Assembly: GCF_036373705.1 (NCBI RefSeq)
Contig: NW_027102733.1
Coordinates: 1-64,000, forward strand
Direction of reading: 5' to 3'
Source: Amia ocellicauda
Taxonomy: Eukaryota; Chordata; Actinopteri; Amiiformes; Amiidae
Length of the DNA stretch: 64,000 nucleotides
The position numbers and the translations under genes are program-made. Of this stretch, positions 1 to 10,544 are shown one piece after another (position 1 is the stretch's first letter; each line of letters starts with the position of its first letter). The notes below the pieces were generated by a model that was not told where the DNA came from, did not search any database, and was given only the letters and a program-made list of their open reading frames with translations.

Positions 1-55
1 CCTGGTCAGTACTTGGATGGGAGACCGCCTGGGAATACCAGGTGCTGTAAGCTTT
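1..55 (+). rRNA. 5S: 5S rRNA, 3' partial (5S-0)
   Basis: The window opens at nt 67 of a 5S gene. The intermediate element, C box and helix I 3' strand match the consensus, followed by TTTT at 53-56. The 5' part lies outside the window. The spacer, 56-1108 (1,053 bp, one copy of the 11-bp repeat), ends with variants shared with the spacers after 5S-3 and 5S-4 (CTGCAAGTATGAGC, AGAGGGTCAAGG). Confidence 0.95.
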
Positions 56-1108
56 TGCATCTTTTACACACCAGAGGGCGACAAATCACGAGTTTTAACT
101 TTGGATACACGCAATTTCATCATTATTTCAGATTTGACTTCCCCAAATACACAGGCATACAATAGATCTTGTTCTCCAACGTAAACGGTCCCTAGTAACT
201 AGGGTACATTCGTAAATAAATTGAGCATCATGGCTAGAAGTGACTAAATGTTGCCTAATCTTTCTCATCGAGAAATGACACAATTACAGCAACACAAAAA
301 GGAACTCCACCGGACAAAGTTCAGTGCTCACAAGGAGCCTCATTCACCACACACGGTTCCATTCCCATTCATGCAAAGCACGAAAGTGTAAAACTTGGGA
401 ACATACTTGAGAGCAAAGATCACATTCAATCTCATTCAAGGCACGGATGTGAATGCAACGGGATGAAATTACTGAAATGATGCCTGCCCTCGAACTGTGA
501 TGATGGACTACCCGACTCGCCAATAATATTGGGTTCTGGTGTATTGAAATACAGGAGCTGCTGGATTTGTGTGTTTTCTTACCCCCTCACCATAGTTTGT
601 CAAATGTTTAAACAACTGAACTTATATTCAAGGTTTGTTTCTCTTCATATGTTTTACTGGTTTACATTTGTCTCAGCAACCTGTTGAATGATTCTTCTGC
701 TTTCAAAACAAAATGACAACAGGATGAATGCACACACTTGAAAATACAATACATGCAATGTTATGCATCATAGTGATGCAACCTCCTTTCAGTTTCATAC
801 TGCATGTCAATTGAAATCCTTACTGAAATGCACACCTTCTCAAGATTGCGCTTGACTGGCGTGTCAGGCACTCAATTACAGCTGTATTATCAAGACAATG
901 TGTTCGTTTTGTAAAATATAGTTCCGGTCTGGTGTGGCACCCCAGCTAACGCACAACGTTGCCACAACGTTTCGTGTTAGCAGGGACTGTCTGCAGCGTG
1001 CTGGTGTGTCCCGGACTTTAGAGTAGAGAGACAGTTCAACTGCAAGTATGAGCGGCAGAAACGGATATTGCCTTCCCTTTAAGTAGAGGGTCAAGGACAG
1101 CCTCCCTG

Positions 1109-1229
1109 GCTTACGGCCATACTAGCCTGAATACGCCCGATCTCATCCGATCTCGGAAGCTAAGCAGGCTCGGGCCTGGTTAGTACTTGGATGGGAGACC
1201 GCCTGGGAATACCAGGTGCTGTAAGCTTT
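1109..1229 (+). rRNA. 5S: 5S ribosomal RNA (5S-1)
   Basis: This is the first full copy, 121 nt long. 5S rRNA is part of the large ribosomal subunit's central protuberance, is bound by uL18 and uL5, and is made by Pol III with TFIIIA. The sequence shows helix I (nt 1-6 GCTTAC with 113-118 GTAAGC), the A box at nt 50-64 (AGCTAAGCAGGCTCG), the intermediate element at 67-72 (CCTGGT), the C box at 80-97 (TGGATGGGAGACCGCCTG) and a terminal T run. The start is set by alignment to vertebrate 5S and by helix I pairing. This copy has G37A, a CpG transition in loop C, and C73T, which restores the vertebrate-type GGTTAG. It should fold normally. Confidence 0.97.
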
Positions 1230-1230
1230 T
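1227..1230 (+). terminator. Pol III terminator (example)
   Basis: TTTT directly follows helix I, as Pol III termination requires. A second TTTT at 1236-1239 is a backup and is present in the other units I read. 5S-5 has TTTTT, while 5S-33 and 5S-34 have TTCTTC instead of the first run. Confidence 0.85.
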
Positions 1231-1242
1231 GCATCTTTTACA

Positions 1243-1254
1243 CACCAGAGGGCG
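1243..1254 (+). promoter_or_regulatory. CTCF-like motif (example)
   Basis: CACCAGAGGGCG lies 134-145 nt after the gene start, just past the terminators. It matches most of the bilaterian CTCF core as I recall it. Of 55 units, 39 keep AGAGGGCG. The others read AGAGCGCG (30, 38-40, 46-48), AAAGGGCG (28, 41-45, 54) or AGAGGGTGA (11, 13). Binding is inferred from the motif only. Confidence 0.35.
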
Positions 1255-1363
1255 ACAAATCACGAGTTTTAAATTTGGATACACGCAATTTCATCATTAT
1301 TTCAGATTTGACTTCCCCAAATACACAGGCATACAATAGATCTTGTTCTCCAACGTAAACGGT

Positions 1364-1378
1364 CCCTAGTAACTAGGG
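1364..1378. repeat. 15-bp palindrome (example)
   Basis: CCCTAGTAACTAGGG is a perfect inverted repeat with 7-bp arms around one A. It is kept in most units. The family with ACTAGTGTACATTTG (units 28, 42-45, 54) loses one arm base, 5S-5's spacer has CTAGAAACTAGG, and 5S-39's has AACAAGGG. Confidence 0.75.
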
Positions 1379-1694
1379 TACATTCGTAAATAAATTGAGC
1401 ATCATGGCTAGAAGTGACTAAATGTTGCCTAATCTGTCTCATCGAGAAATGACACAATTACAGCAACACAAAAAGGAACTCCACCGGAAAAAAGTTCAGT
1501 GCTCACAAGGAGCCTCATTCAACACACACGGTTCCATTCCCATTCATGCAAAGCACGAAAGTGTAAAACTTGGGAACATACTTGAGAGCAAAGATCACAT
1601 TCAATCTCAATCAAGGCACGGATGTGAATGCAACGGGATGAAATTACTGAAATGATGCCTGCCCTCGAACTGTGATGATGGACTACCCGACTCG

Positions 1695-1707
1695 CCAATA
1701 ATATTGG
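1695..1707. repeat. 13-bp palindrome (example)
   Basis: CCAATAATATTGG has 6-bp arms around a central A at the left edge of the conserved spacer core. Units 26, 36 and 52 have CCAATCATGTTGG here, which breaks the symmetry. Confidence 0.65.
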
Positions 1708-1938
1708 GTTCTGGTGTATTGAAATACAGGAGCTGCTGGATTTGTGTGTTTTCTTACCCCCTCACCATAGTTTGTCAAATGTTTAAACAACTGAACTTAT
1801 ATTCAAGGTTTGTTTCTCTTCATATGTTTTACTGGTTTACATTTGTCTCAGCAACCTGTTGAATGATTCTTCTGCTTTCAAAACAAAATGACAACAGGAT
1901 GAATGCACACACTTGAAAATATAATACATGCAATGTTA

Positions 1939-1955
1939 TGCATCATAGTGATGCA
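1939..1955. repeat. Hairpin-forming inverted repeat (example)
   Basis: TGCATCA-TAG-TGATGCA has perfect 7-bp arms and a 3-nt loop. It sits in the least variable part of the spacer, and I saw no unit in which it is changed. Confidence 0.75.
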
Positions 1956-2132
1956 ACCTCCTTTCAGTTTCATACTGCATGTCAATTGAAATCCTTACTG
2001 AAATGCACACCTTCTCAAGATTGCGCTTGACTGGCGTGTCAGGCACTCAATTACAGCTGTTTTATCAAGACAATGTGTTCGTTTTGTAAAATATAGTTCC
2101 GGTCTGGTGTGGCACCCCAGCTAACGCACAAC

Positions 2133-2154
2133 GTTGCCACAATGTTGCCACAAC
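2133..2154 (+). repeat. 11-bp direct repeat that sets unit length (example)
   Basis: GTTGCCACAAT is followed by GTTGCCACAAC. Spacers of about 1,064 bp have two copies and those of about 1,053 bp have one. The junction then reads either CGTGGCGTG or CGTTTCGTG. Confidence 0.9.
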
Positions 2155-2216
2155 GTGGCGTGTTAGCAGGGACTGTCTGCGGCACGCTGGTGTGTCCCGG
2201 GCTTTAGAGTAGAGAG

Positions 2217-2229
2217 ACAGTTCAACTGT
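2217..2229. promoter_or_regulatory. Upstream 13-bp palindrome (example)
   Basis: ACAGTTCAACTGT lies at -78 to -66 from 5S-2, with 6-bp arms around a C. Units whose flank reads CAACTGCAAG (before 5S-1, 5S-4, 5S-5, 5S-6, 5S-18, 5S-31, 5S-42) lose the last arm base. Its role is unknown; it could bind a dimeric factor. Confidence 0.4.
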
Positions 2230-2263
2230 AAGTATGAACGGCAGAAACGGATATTGCCTTCCC

Positions 2264-2269
2264 TTTAAG
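2264..2269 (+). promoter_or_regulatory. TATA-like element at -31 (example)
   Basis: TTTAAG at -31 to -26 from 5S-2 lies at the distance at which external TATA-like elements are known to support 5S transcription in several invertebrates. Nearly all units keep it. Variants are TTTAAA (before 5S-25, 5S-35, 5S-51), TTTGAG (before 5S-16) and TTTAAC (before 5S-33, 5S-34). Confidence 0.55.
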
Positions 2270-2294
2270 TAGAGCGTCAGGGACAGCCTCCCTG

Positions 2295-2415
2295 GCTTAC
2301 GGCCATACTAGCCTGAATACGCCCGATCTCGTCCGATCTCGGAAGCCAAGCAGGCTCGGGCCTGGTCAGTACTTGGATGGGAGACCGCCTGGGAATACCA
2401 GGTGCTGTAAGCTTT
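2295..2415 (+). rRNA. 5S: 5S ribosomal RNA (5S-2)
   Basis: One change from consensus, T53C in the A box (GCCAAG), which recurs in many copies and leaves the helices intact. T run at 2413-2416. Spacer 2416-3479 is 1,064 bp with two 11-bp repeats. This copy is probably functional. Confidence 0.97.
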
Positions 2416-3479
2416 TGCATCTTTTACACACCAGAGGGCGACAAATCACGAGTTTTAACTTTGGATACACGCAATTTCATCATTATTTCAGATTTGACTT
2501 CCCCAAATACACAGGCATACAATAGATCTTGTTCTCCAACGTAAACGGTCCCTAGTAACTAGGGTACATTCGTAAATAAATTGAGCATCATGGCTAGAAG
2601 TGACTAAATGTTGCCTAATCTTTCTCATCGAGAAATGACACAATTACAGCAACACAAAAAGGAACTCCACCGGACAAAGTTCAGTGCTCACAAGGAGCCT
2701 CATTCAACACACACGGTTCCATTCCCATTCATGCAAAGCACGAAAGTGTAAAACTTGGGAACATACTTGAGAGCAAAGATCACATTCAATCTCATTCAAG
2801 GCACGGATGTGAATGCAACGGGATGAAATTACTGAAATGATGCCTGCCCTCGAACTGTGATGATGGACTACCCGACTCGCCAATAATATTGGGTTCTGGT
2901 GTATTGAAATACAGGAGCTGCTGGATTTGTGTGTTTTCTTACCCCCTCACCATAGTTTGTCAAATGTTTAAACAACTGAACTTATATTCAAGGTTTGTTT
3001 CTCTTCATATGTTTTACTGGTTTACATTTGTCTCAGCAACCTGTTGAATGATTCTTCTGCTTTCAAAACAAAATGACAACAGGATGAATGCACACACTTG
3101 AAAATACAATACATGCAATGTTATGCATCATAGTGATGCAACCTCCTTTCAGTTTCATACTGCATGTCAATTGAAATCCTTACTGAAATGCACACCTTCT
3201 CAAGATTGCGCTTGACTGGCGTGTCAGGCACTCAATTACAGCTGTTTTATCAAGACAATGTGTTCGTTTTGTAATATATAGTTCCGGTCTGGTGTGGCAC
3301 CCCAGCTAACGCACAACGTTGCCACAATGTTGCCACAACGTGGCGTGTTAGCAGGGACTGTCTGCGGCGCGCTGGTGTGTCCCGGGCTTTAGAGTAGAGA
3401 GACAGTTCAACTGTAAGTATGAACGGCAGAAACGGATATTGCCTTCCCTTTAAGTAGAGCGTCAGGGACAGCCTCCCTG

Positions 3480-3599
3480 GCTTACGGCCTACTAGCCTGA
3501 ATACGCCCGATCTCGTCCGATCTCGGAAGCTAAGCAGGCTCGGGCCTGGTCAGTACTTGGATGGGAGACCGCCTGGGAATACCAGGTGCTGCAAGCTTT
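3480..3599 (+). rRNA. 5S: 5S rRNA with 1-nt deletion (5S-3)
   Basis: 120 nt long. One base is missing at nt 11 (GGCCTACTAG instead of GGCCATACTAG), in loop A beside helix II. T114C turns the A5-U114 pair of helix I into a mismatch (GCTGCAAGC). The internal promoter is intact, so transcription is plausible, but the RNA may be unstable. Spacer 3600-4652 has one 11-bp repeat and shares its 3' end with the spacers after 5S-0 and 5S-4. Confidence 0.94.
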
Positions 3600-4652
3600 T
3601 GCATCTTTTACACACCAGAGGGCGACAAATCACGATTTTTAACTTTGGATACACGCAATTTCATCATTATTTCAGATTTGACTTCCCCAAATACACAGGC
3701 ATACAATAGATCTTGTTCTCCAACGTAAACGGTCCCTAGTAACTAGGGTACATTCGTAAATAAATTGAGCATCATGGCTAGAAGTGACTAAATGTTGCCT
3801 AATCTTTCTCATCGAGAAATGACACAATTACAGCAACACAAAAAGGAACTCCACCGGACAAAGTTCACTGCTCACAAGGAGCCTCATTCAACACACACGG
3901 TTCCATTCCCATTCATGCAAAGCACGAAAGTGTAAAACTTGGGAACATACTTGAGAGCAAAGATCACATTCAATCTCATTCAAGGCACGGATGTGAATGC
4001 AACGGGATGAAATTACTGAAATGATGCCTGCCCTCGAACTGTGATGATGGACTACCCGACTCGCCAATAATATTGGGTTCTGGTGTATTGAAATACAGGA
4101 GCTGCTGGATTTGTGTGTTTTCTTACCCCCTCACCATAGTTTGTCAAATGTTTAAACAACTGAACTTATATTCAAGGTTTGTTTCTCTTCATATGTTTTA
4201 CTGGTTTACATTTGTCTCAGCAACCTGTTGAATGATTCTTCTGCTTTCAAAACAAAATGACAACAGGATGAATGCACACACTTGAAAATACAATACATGC
4301 AATGTTATGCATCATAGTGATGCAACCTCCTTTCAGTTTCATACTGCATGTCAATTGAAATCCTTACTGAAATGCACACCTTCTCAAGATTGCGCTTGAC
4401 TGGCGTGTCAGGCACTCAATTACAGCTGTTTTATCAAGACAATGTGTTCGTTTTGTAATATATAGTTCCGGTCTGGTGTGGCACCCCAGCTAACGCACAA
4501 CGTTGCCACAACGTTTCGTGTTAGCAGGGACTGTCTGCAGCGTGCTGGTGTGTCCCGGACTTTAGAGTAGAGAGACAGTTCAACTGCAAGTATGAGCGGC
4601 AGAAACGGATATTGCCTTCCCTTTAAGTAGAGGGTCAAGGACAGCCTCCCTG

Positions 4653-4773
4653 GCTTACGGCCATACTAGCCTGAATACGCCCGATCTCGTCCGATCTCGG
4701 AAGCTAAGCAGGCTCGGGCCTGGTCAGTACTTGGATGGGAGACCGCCTGGGAATACCAGGTGCTGTAAGCTTT
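4653..4773 (+). rRNA. 5S: 5S ribosomal RNA, consensus (5S-4)
   Basis: Identical to the consensus over all 121 nt, with the full internal promoter and TTTT at 4771-4774. The flank before it reads CAACTGCAAGTATGAGCGG, the alternative upstream type. Spacer 4774-5826 (1,053 bp) has one 11-bp repeat. Confidence 0.98.
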
Positions 4774-5826
4774 TGCATCTTTTACACACCAGAGGGCGAC
4801 AAATCACGAGTTTTAACTTTGGATACACGCAATTTCATCATTATTTCAGATTTGACTTCCCCAAATACACAGGCATACAATAGATCTTGTTCTCCAACGT
4901 AAACGGTCCCTAGTAACTAGGGTACATTCGTAAATAAATTGAGCATCATGGCTAGAAGTGACTAAATGTTGCCTAATCTTTCTCATCGAGAAATGACACA
5001 ATTACAGCAACACAAAAAGGAACTCCACCGGACAAAGTTCAGTGCTCACAAGGAGCCTCATTCAACACACACGGTTCCATTCCCATTCATGCAAAGCACG
5101 AAAGTGTAAAACTTGGGAACATACTTGAGAGCAAAGATCATATTCAATCTCATTCAAGGCACGGATGTGAATGCAACGGGATGAAATTACTGAAATGATG
5201 CCTGCTCTCGAACTGTGATGATGGACTACCCGACTCGCCAATAATATTGGGTTCTGGTGTATTGAAATACAGGAGCTGCTGGATTTGTGTGTTTTCTTAC
5301 CCCCTCACCATAGTTTGTCAAATGTTTAAACAACTGAACTTATATTCAAGGTTTGTTTCTCTTCATATGTTTTACTGGTTTACATTTGTCTCAGCAACCT
5401 GTTGAATGATTCTTCTGCTTTCAAAACAAAATGACAACAGGATGAATGCACACACTTGAAAATACAATACATGCAATGTTATGCATCATAGTGATGCAAC
5501 CTCCTTTCAGTTTCATACTGCATGTCAATTGAAATCCTTACTGAAATGCACACCTTCTCAAGATTGCGCTTGACTGGCGTGTCAGGCACTCAATTACAGC
5601 TGTATTATCAAGACAATGTGTTCGTTTTGTAAAATATAGTTCCGGTCTGGTGTGGCACCCCAGCTAACGCACAACGTTGCCACAACGTTTCGTGTTAGCA
5701 GGGACTGTCTGCAGCGTGCTGGTGTGTCCCGGACTTTAGAGTAGAGAGACAGTTCAACTGCAAGTATGAGCGGCAGAAACGGATATTGCCTTCCCTTTAA
5801 GTAGAGGGTCAAGGACAGCCTCCCTG

Positions 5827-5947
5827 GCTTACGGCCATACTAGCCTGAATACGCCCGATCTCGTCCGATCTCGGAAGCTAAGCAGGCTCGGGCCTGGTTA
5901 GTACTTGGATGGGAGACCGCCTGGGAATACCAGGTGCTGTAAGCTTT
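5827..5947 (+). rRNA. 5S: 5S ribosomal RNA (5S-5)
   Basis: Only C73T differs, just after the intermediate element, giving the vertebrate-like GGTTAG. The T run is five long (5945-5949, GCTTTTTC), the strongest terminator noticed. Spacer 5948-7000 has private changes, including TAGAAACTAGG in the 15-bp palindrome and GGCTTCTGG in the core. Confidence 0.97.
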
Positions 5948-7000
5948 TTCATCTTTTACACACCAGAGGGCGACAAATCACGAGTTTTAACTTTGGATAC
6001 ACGCAATTTCATCATTATTTCAGATTTGACTTCCCCAAATACACAGGCATACAATAGATCTTGTTCTCCAACGTAAACGGTCCCTAGAAACTAGGGTACA
6101 TTCGTAAATAAATTCAGCATCATGGCTAGAAGTGACTAAATGTTGCCTAATCTATCTCATCGAGAAATGACACAATTACAGCAACACAAAAAGGAACTCC
6201 ACCGGACAAAGTTCAGTGCTCACAAGGAGCCTCATTCAACACACACGGTTCCATTCCCATTCATGCAAAGCACGAAAGTGTAAAACTTGGGAACATACTT
6301 GAGAGCAAAGATCACATTCAATCTCATTCAAGGCACGGATGTGAATGCAACGGGATGAAATAACTGAAATGATGCCTGCCCTCGAACTGTGATGATGGAC
6401 TACCCGACTCGCCAATAATATTGGCTTCTGGTGTATTGAAATACAGGAGCTGCTGGATGTGTGTGTTTTCTTACCCCCTCACCATAGTTTGTCAAATGTT
6501 TAAACAACTGAACTTATATTCAAGGTTTGTTTCTCTTCATATGTTTTACTGGTTTACATTTGTCTCAGCAACCTGTTGAATGATTCTTCTGCTTTCAAAA
6601 CAAAATGACAACAGGATGAATGCACACACTTGAAAATACAATACATGCAATGTTATGCATCATAGTGATGCAACCTCCTTTCAGTTTCATACTGCATGTC
6701 AATTGAAATCCTTACTGAAATGCACACCTTCTCAAGATTGCGCTTGACTGGCGTGTCAGGCACTCAATTACAGCTGTTTTATCAAGACAATGTGTTCGTT
6801 TTGTAATATATAGTTCCGGTCTGGTGTGGCACCCCAGCTAACGCACAACGTTGCCACAACGTTTCGTGTTAGCAGGGACTGTCTGCGGCGCGCTGGTGTG
6901 TCCCGGACTTTAGAGTAGAGAGACAGTTCAACTGCAAGTATGAGCGGCAGAAACGGATATTGCCTTCCCTTTAAGTAGAGCGTCAGGGATAGCCTCCCTG

Positions 7001-7121
7001 GCTTACGGCCATACTAGCCTGAATACGCCCGATCTCGTCCGATCTCGGAAGCTAAGCAGGCTCGGGCCTGGTCAGTACTTGGATGGGAGACCGCCTGGGA
7101 ATACCAGGTGCTGTAAGCTTT
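7001..7121 (+). rRNA. 5S: 5S ribosomal RNA, consensus (5S-6)
   Basis: Identical to the consensus. The flank has CAGGGATAGCC instead of CAGGGACAGCC at about -11. Spacer 7122-8185 (1,064 bp, two 11-bp repeats) carries three changes in the otherwise steady core (TTTGTATG; CATACTTTCTC). Confidence 0.98.
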
Positions 7122-8185
7122 TGCATCTTTTACACACCAGAGGGCGACAAATCACGAGTTTTAACTTTGGATACACGCAATTTCATCATTATTTCAGATT
7201 TGACTTCCCCAAATACACAGGCATACAATAGATCTTGTTCTCCAACGTAAACGGTCCCTAGTAACTAGGGTACATTCGTAAATAAATTGAGCATCATGGC
7301 TAGAAGTGACTAAATGTTGCCTAATCTATCTCATCGAGAAATGACACAATTACAGCAACACAAAAAGGAACTCCACCGGACAAAGTTCAGTGCTCACAAG
7401 GAGCCTCATTCAACACAAACGGTTCCATTCCCATTCATGCAAAGCACGAAAGTGTAAAACTTTGGAACATACTTGAGAGCAAAGATCACATTCAATCTCA
7501 TTCAAGGCACGGATGTGAATGCAACGGGATGAAATTACTGAAATGATGCCTGCCCTCGAACTGTGATGATGGACTACCCGACTCGCCAATAATATTGGGT
7601 TCTGGTGTATTGAAATACAGGAGCTGCTGGATTTGTATGTTTTCTTACCCCCTCACCATACTTTCTCAAATGTTTAAACAACTGAACTTATATTCAAGGT
7701 TTGTTTCTCTTCATATGTTTTACTGGTTTACATTTGTCTCAGCAACCTGTTGAATGATTCTTCTGCTTTCAAAACAAAATGACAACAGGATGAATGCACA
7801 CACTTGAAAATACAATACATGCAATGTTATGCATCATAGTGATGCAACCTCCTTTCAGTTTCATACTGCATGTCAATTGAAATCCTTACTGAAATGCACA
7901 CCTTCTCAAGATTGCGCTTGACTGGCGTGTCAGGCACTAAATTACAGCTGTTTTATCAAGACAATGTGTTCGTTTTGTAATATATAGTTCCGGTCTGGTG
8001 TGGCACCCCAGCTAACGCACAACGTTGCCACAATGTTGCCACAACGTGGCATGTTAGCAGGGACTGTCTGCGGCGCACTGGTGTGTCCCGGGCTTTAGAG
8101 TAGAGAGACAGTTCAACTGTAAGTATGAACGGCAGAAACGGATATTGCCTTCCCTTTAAGTAGAGCGTCAGGGACAGCCTCCCTG

Positions 8186-8306
8186 GCTTACGGCCATACT
8201 AGCCTGAATACGCCCGATCTCGTCCGATCTCGGAAGCTAAGCAGGCTCGGGCCTGGTCAGTACTTGGATGGGAGACCGCCTGGGAATACCAGGTGCTGTA
8301 AGCTTT
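8186..8306 (+). rRNA. 5S: 5S ribosomal RNA, consensus (5S-7)
   Basis: Identical to the consensus, with TTTT at 8304-8307. In spacer 8307-9359 the CTCF-like motif starts CGCC instead of CACC, and TTCGTGAATAA replaces TTCGTAAATAA. One 11-bp repeat. Confidence 0.98.
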
Positions 8307-9359
8307 TGCATCTTTTACACGCCAGAGGGCGACAAATCACGAGTTTTAACTTTGGATACACGCAATTTCATCATTATTTCAGATTTGACTTCCCCAAATA
8401 CACAGGCATACAATAGATCTTGTTCTCCAACGTAAACGGTCCCTAGTAACTAGGGTACATTCGTGAATAAATTGAGCATCATGGCTAGAAGTGACTAAAT
8501 GTTGCCTAATCTTTCTCATCGAGAAATGACACAATTACAGCAACACAAAAAGGAACTCCACCGGACAAAGTTCAGTGCTCACAAGGAGCCTCATTCAACA
8601 CACACGGTTCCATTCCCATTCATGCAAAGCACGAAAGTGTAAAACTTGGGAACATACTTGAGAGCAAAGATCACATTCAATCTCATTCAAGGCACGGATG
8701 TGAATGCAACGGGATGAAATTACTGAAATGATGCCTGCCCTCGAACTGTGATGATGGACTACCCGACTCGCCAATAATATTGGGTTCTGGTGTATTGAAA
8801 TACAGGAGCTGCTGGATTTGTGTGTTTTCTTACCCCCTCACCATAGTTTGTCAAATGTTTAAACAACTGAACTTATATTCAAGGTTTGTTTCTCTTCATA
8901 TGTTTTACTGGTTTACATTTGTCTCAGCAACCTGTTGAATGATTCTTCTGCTTTCAAAACAAAATGACAACAGGATGAATGCACACACTTGAAAATACAA
9001 TACATGCAATGTTATGCATCATAGTGATGCAACCTCCTTTCAGTTTCATACTGCATGTCAATTGAAATCCTTACTGAAATGCACACCTTCTCAAGATTGC
9101 GCTTGACTGGCGTGTCAGGCACACAATTACAGCTGTATTATCAAGACAATGTGTTCGTTTTGTAAAATATAGTTCCGGTCTGGTGTGGCACCCCAGCTAA
9201 CGCACAACGTTGCCACAACGTGGCATGTTAGCAGGGACTGTCTGCGGTGCGCTGGTGTGTCCCGGGCTTTAGAGTAGAGAGACAGTTCAACTGTAAGTAT
9301 GAACGGCAGAAACGGATATTGCCTTCCCTTTAAGTAGAGCGTCAGGGACAGCCTCCCTG

Positions 9360-9480
9360 GCTTACGGCCATACTAGCCTGAATACGCCCGATCTCATCAG
9401 ATCTCGGAAGCCAAGCGGGCTCGGGCCTGGTCAGTACTTGGATGGGAGACCGCCTGGGAATACCAGGTGCTGTAAGCTTT
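9360..9480 (+). rRNA. 5S: 5S rRNA, variant (5S-8)
   Basis: Four changes: G37A and C40A in loop C (CTCATCAGATC), T53C, and A58G in the A box (AAGCGGG), which turns the U20-A58 pair into a U-G wobble. The C box and terminator are intact. Transcription is likely; fitness of the RNA is uncertain. Spacer 9481-10544 has two 11-bp repeats and starts GCACC rather than GCATC. Confidence 0.95.
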
Positions 9481-10544
9481 TGCACCTTTTACACACCAGA
9501 GGGCGACAAATCACGAGTTTTAACTTTGGATACACGCAATTTCATCATTATTTCAGATTTTACTTCCCCAAATACACAGGCATACAATAGATCTTGTTCT
9601 CCAACGTAAACGGTCCCTAGTAACTAGGGTACATTCGTAAATAAATTGAGCATCATGGCTAGAAGTGACTAAATGTTGCCTAATCTTTCTCATCGAGAAA
9701 TGACACAATTACAGCAACACAAAAAGGAACTCCACCGGACAAAGTTCAGTGCTCACAAGGAGCCTCATTCAACACACACGGTTCCATTCCCATTCATGCA
9801 AAGCACGAAAGTGTAAAACTTGGGAACATACTTGAGAGCAAAGATCACATTCAATCTCATTCAAGGCACGGATGTGAATGCAACGGGATGAAATTACTGA
9901 AATGATGCCTGCCCTCGAACTGTGATGATGGACTACCCGACTCGCCAATAATATTGGGTTCTGGTGTATTGAAATACAGGAGCTGCTGGATTTGTGTGTT
10001 TTCTTACCCCCTCACCATAGTTTGTCAAATGTTTAAACAACTGAACTTATATTCAAGGTTTGTTTCTCTTCATATGTTTTACTGGTTTACATTTGTCTCA
10101 GCAACCTGTTGAATGATTCTTCTGCTTTCAAAACAAAATGACAACAGGATGAATGCACACACTTGAAAATACAATACATGCAATGTTATGCATCATAGTG
10201 ATGCAACCTCCTTTCAGTTTCATACTGCATGTCAATTGAAATCCTTACTGAAATGCACACCTTCTCAAGATTGCGCTTGACTGGCGTGTCAGGCACTCAA
10301 TTACAGCTGTATTATCAAGACAATGTGTTCGTTTTGTAAAATATAGTTCCGGTCTGGTGTGGCACCCCAGCTAACGCACAACGTTGCCACAACGTTGCCA
10401 CAACGTGGCGTGTTAGCAGGGACTGTCTGCGGCGCACTGGTGTGTCCCGGGCTTTAGAGTAGAGAGACAGTTCAACTGTAAGTATGATCGGCAGAAACGG
10501 ATATTGCCTTCCCTTTAAGTAAAGCGTCAGGGACAGCCTCCCTG

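Larger units (their letters stand above)
1230..2294 (+). repeat. Intergenic spacer, described in full (unit 1)
   Basis: This 1,065-bp spacer serves as the model for the other 54. In order it holds the backup T run, a CTCF-like motif (1243-1254), a 15-bp palindrome (1364-1378), a plain AT-rich stretch, a 13-bp palindrome (1695-1707), a roughly 350-bp core that is nearly invariant across units (about 1695-2045), a 7+7 hairpin (1939-1955), two copies of an 11-bp repeat (2133-2154), a 13-bp palindrome (2217-2229) and a TATA-like element (2264-2269). Open frames here, including one at 1422-1655, have no recognisable product and are broken by variants in other units. I see no SINE, tRNA or snRNA gene. 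Confidence 0.9.

Noticed and set aside
876-1094. Minus-strand open frames of 72-93 codons in the gene-proximal spacer, also at 4420, 5594, 20920, 36203, 55068 and 56243
   Set aside because: They cover the 11-bp repeat and the promoter flank. Their length changes with each unit's indels and they show no conserved protein signal.
56-1108. Linked snRNA, tRNA, histone gene or spliced leader in the spacer, and any retroelement
   Set aside because: I found no tRNA boxes, snRNA-like sequence, histone motif, terminal repeats or poly-A tail with target duplication in any spacer.
1364-1378. CCCTAGTAACTAGGG as telomere-like repeats
   Set aside because: It is a single palindrome, not a tandem run of a telomere unit.
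1695-1707. CCAATAATATTGG as a rolling-circle origin like the TAATATTAC site of small circular DNA viruses
   Set aside because: Only the AT-rich centre resembles that site. There is no replication gene and no longer stem around it.
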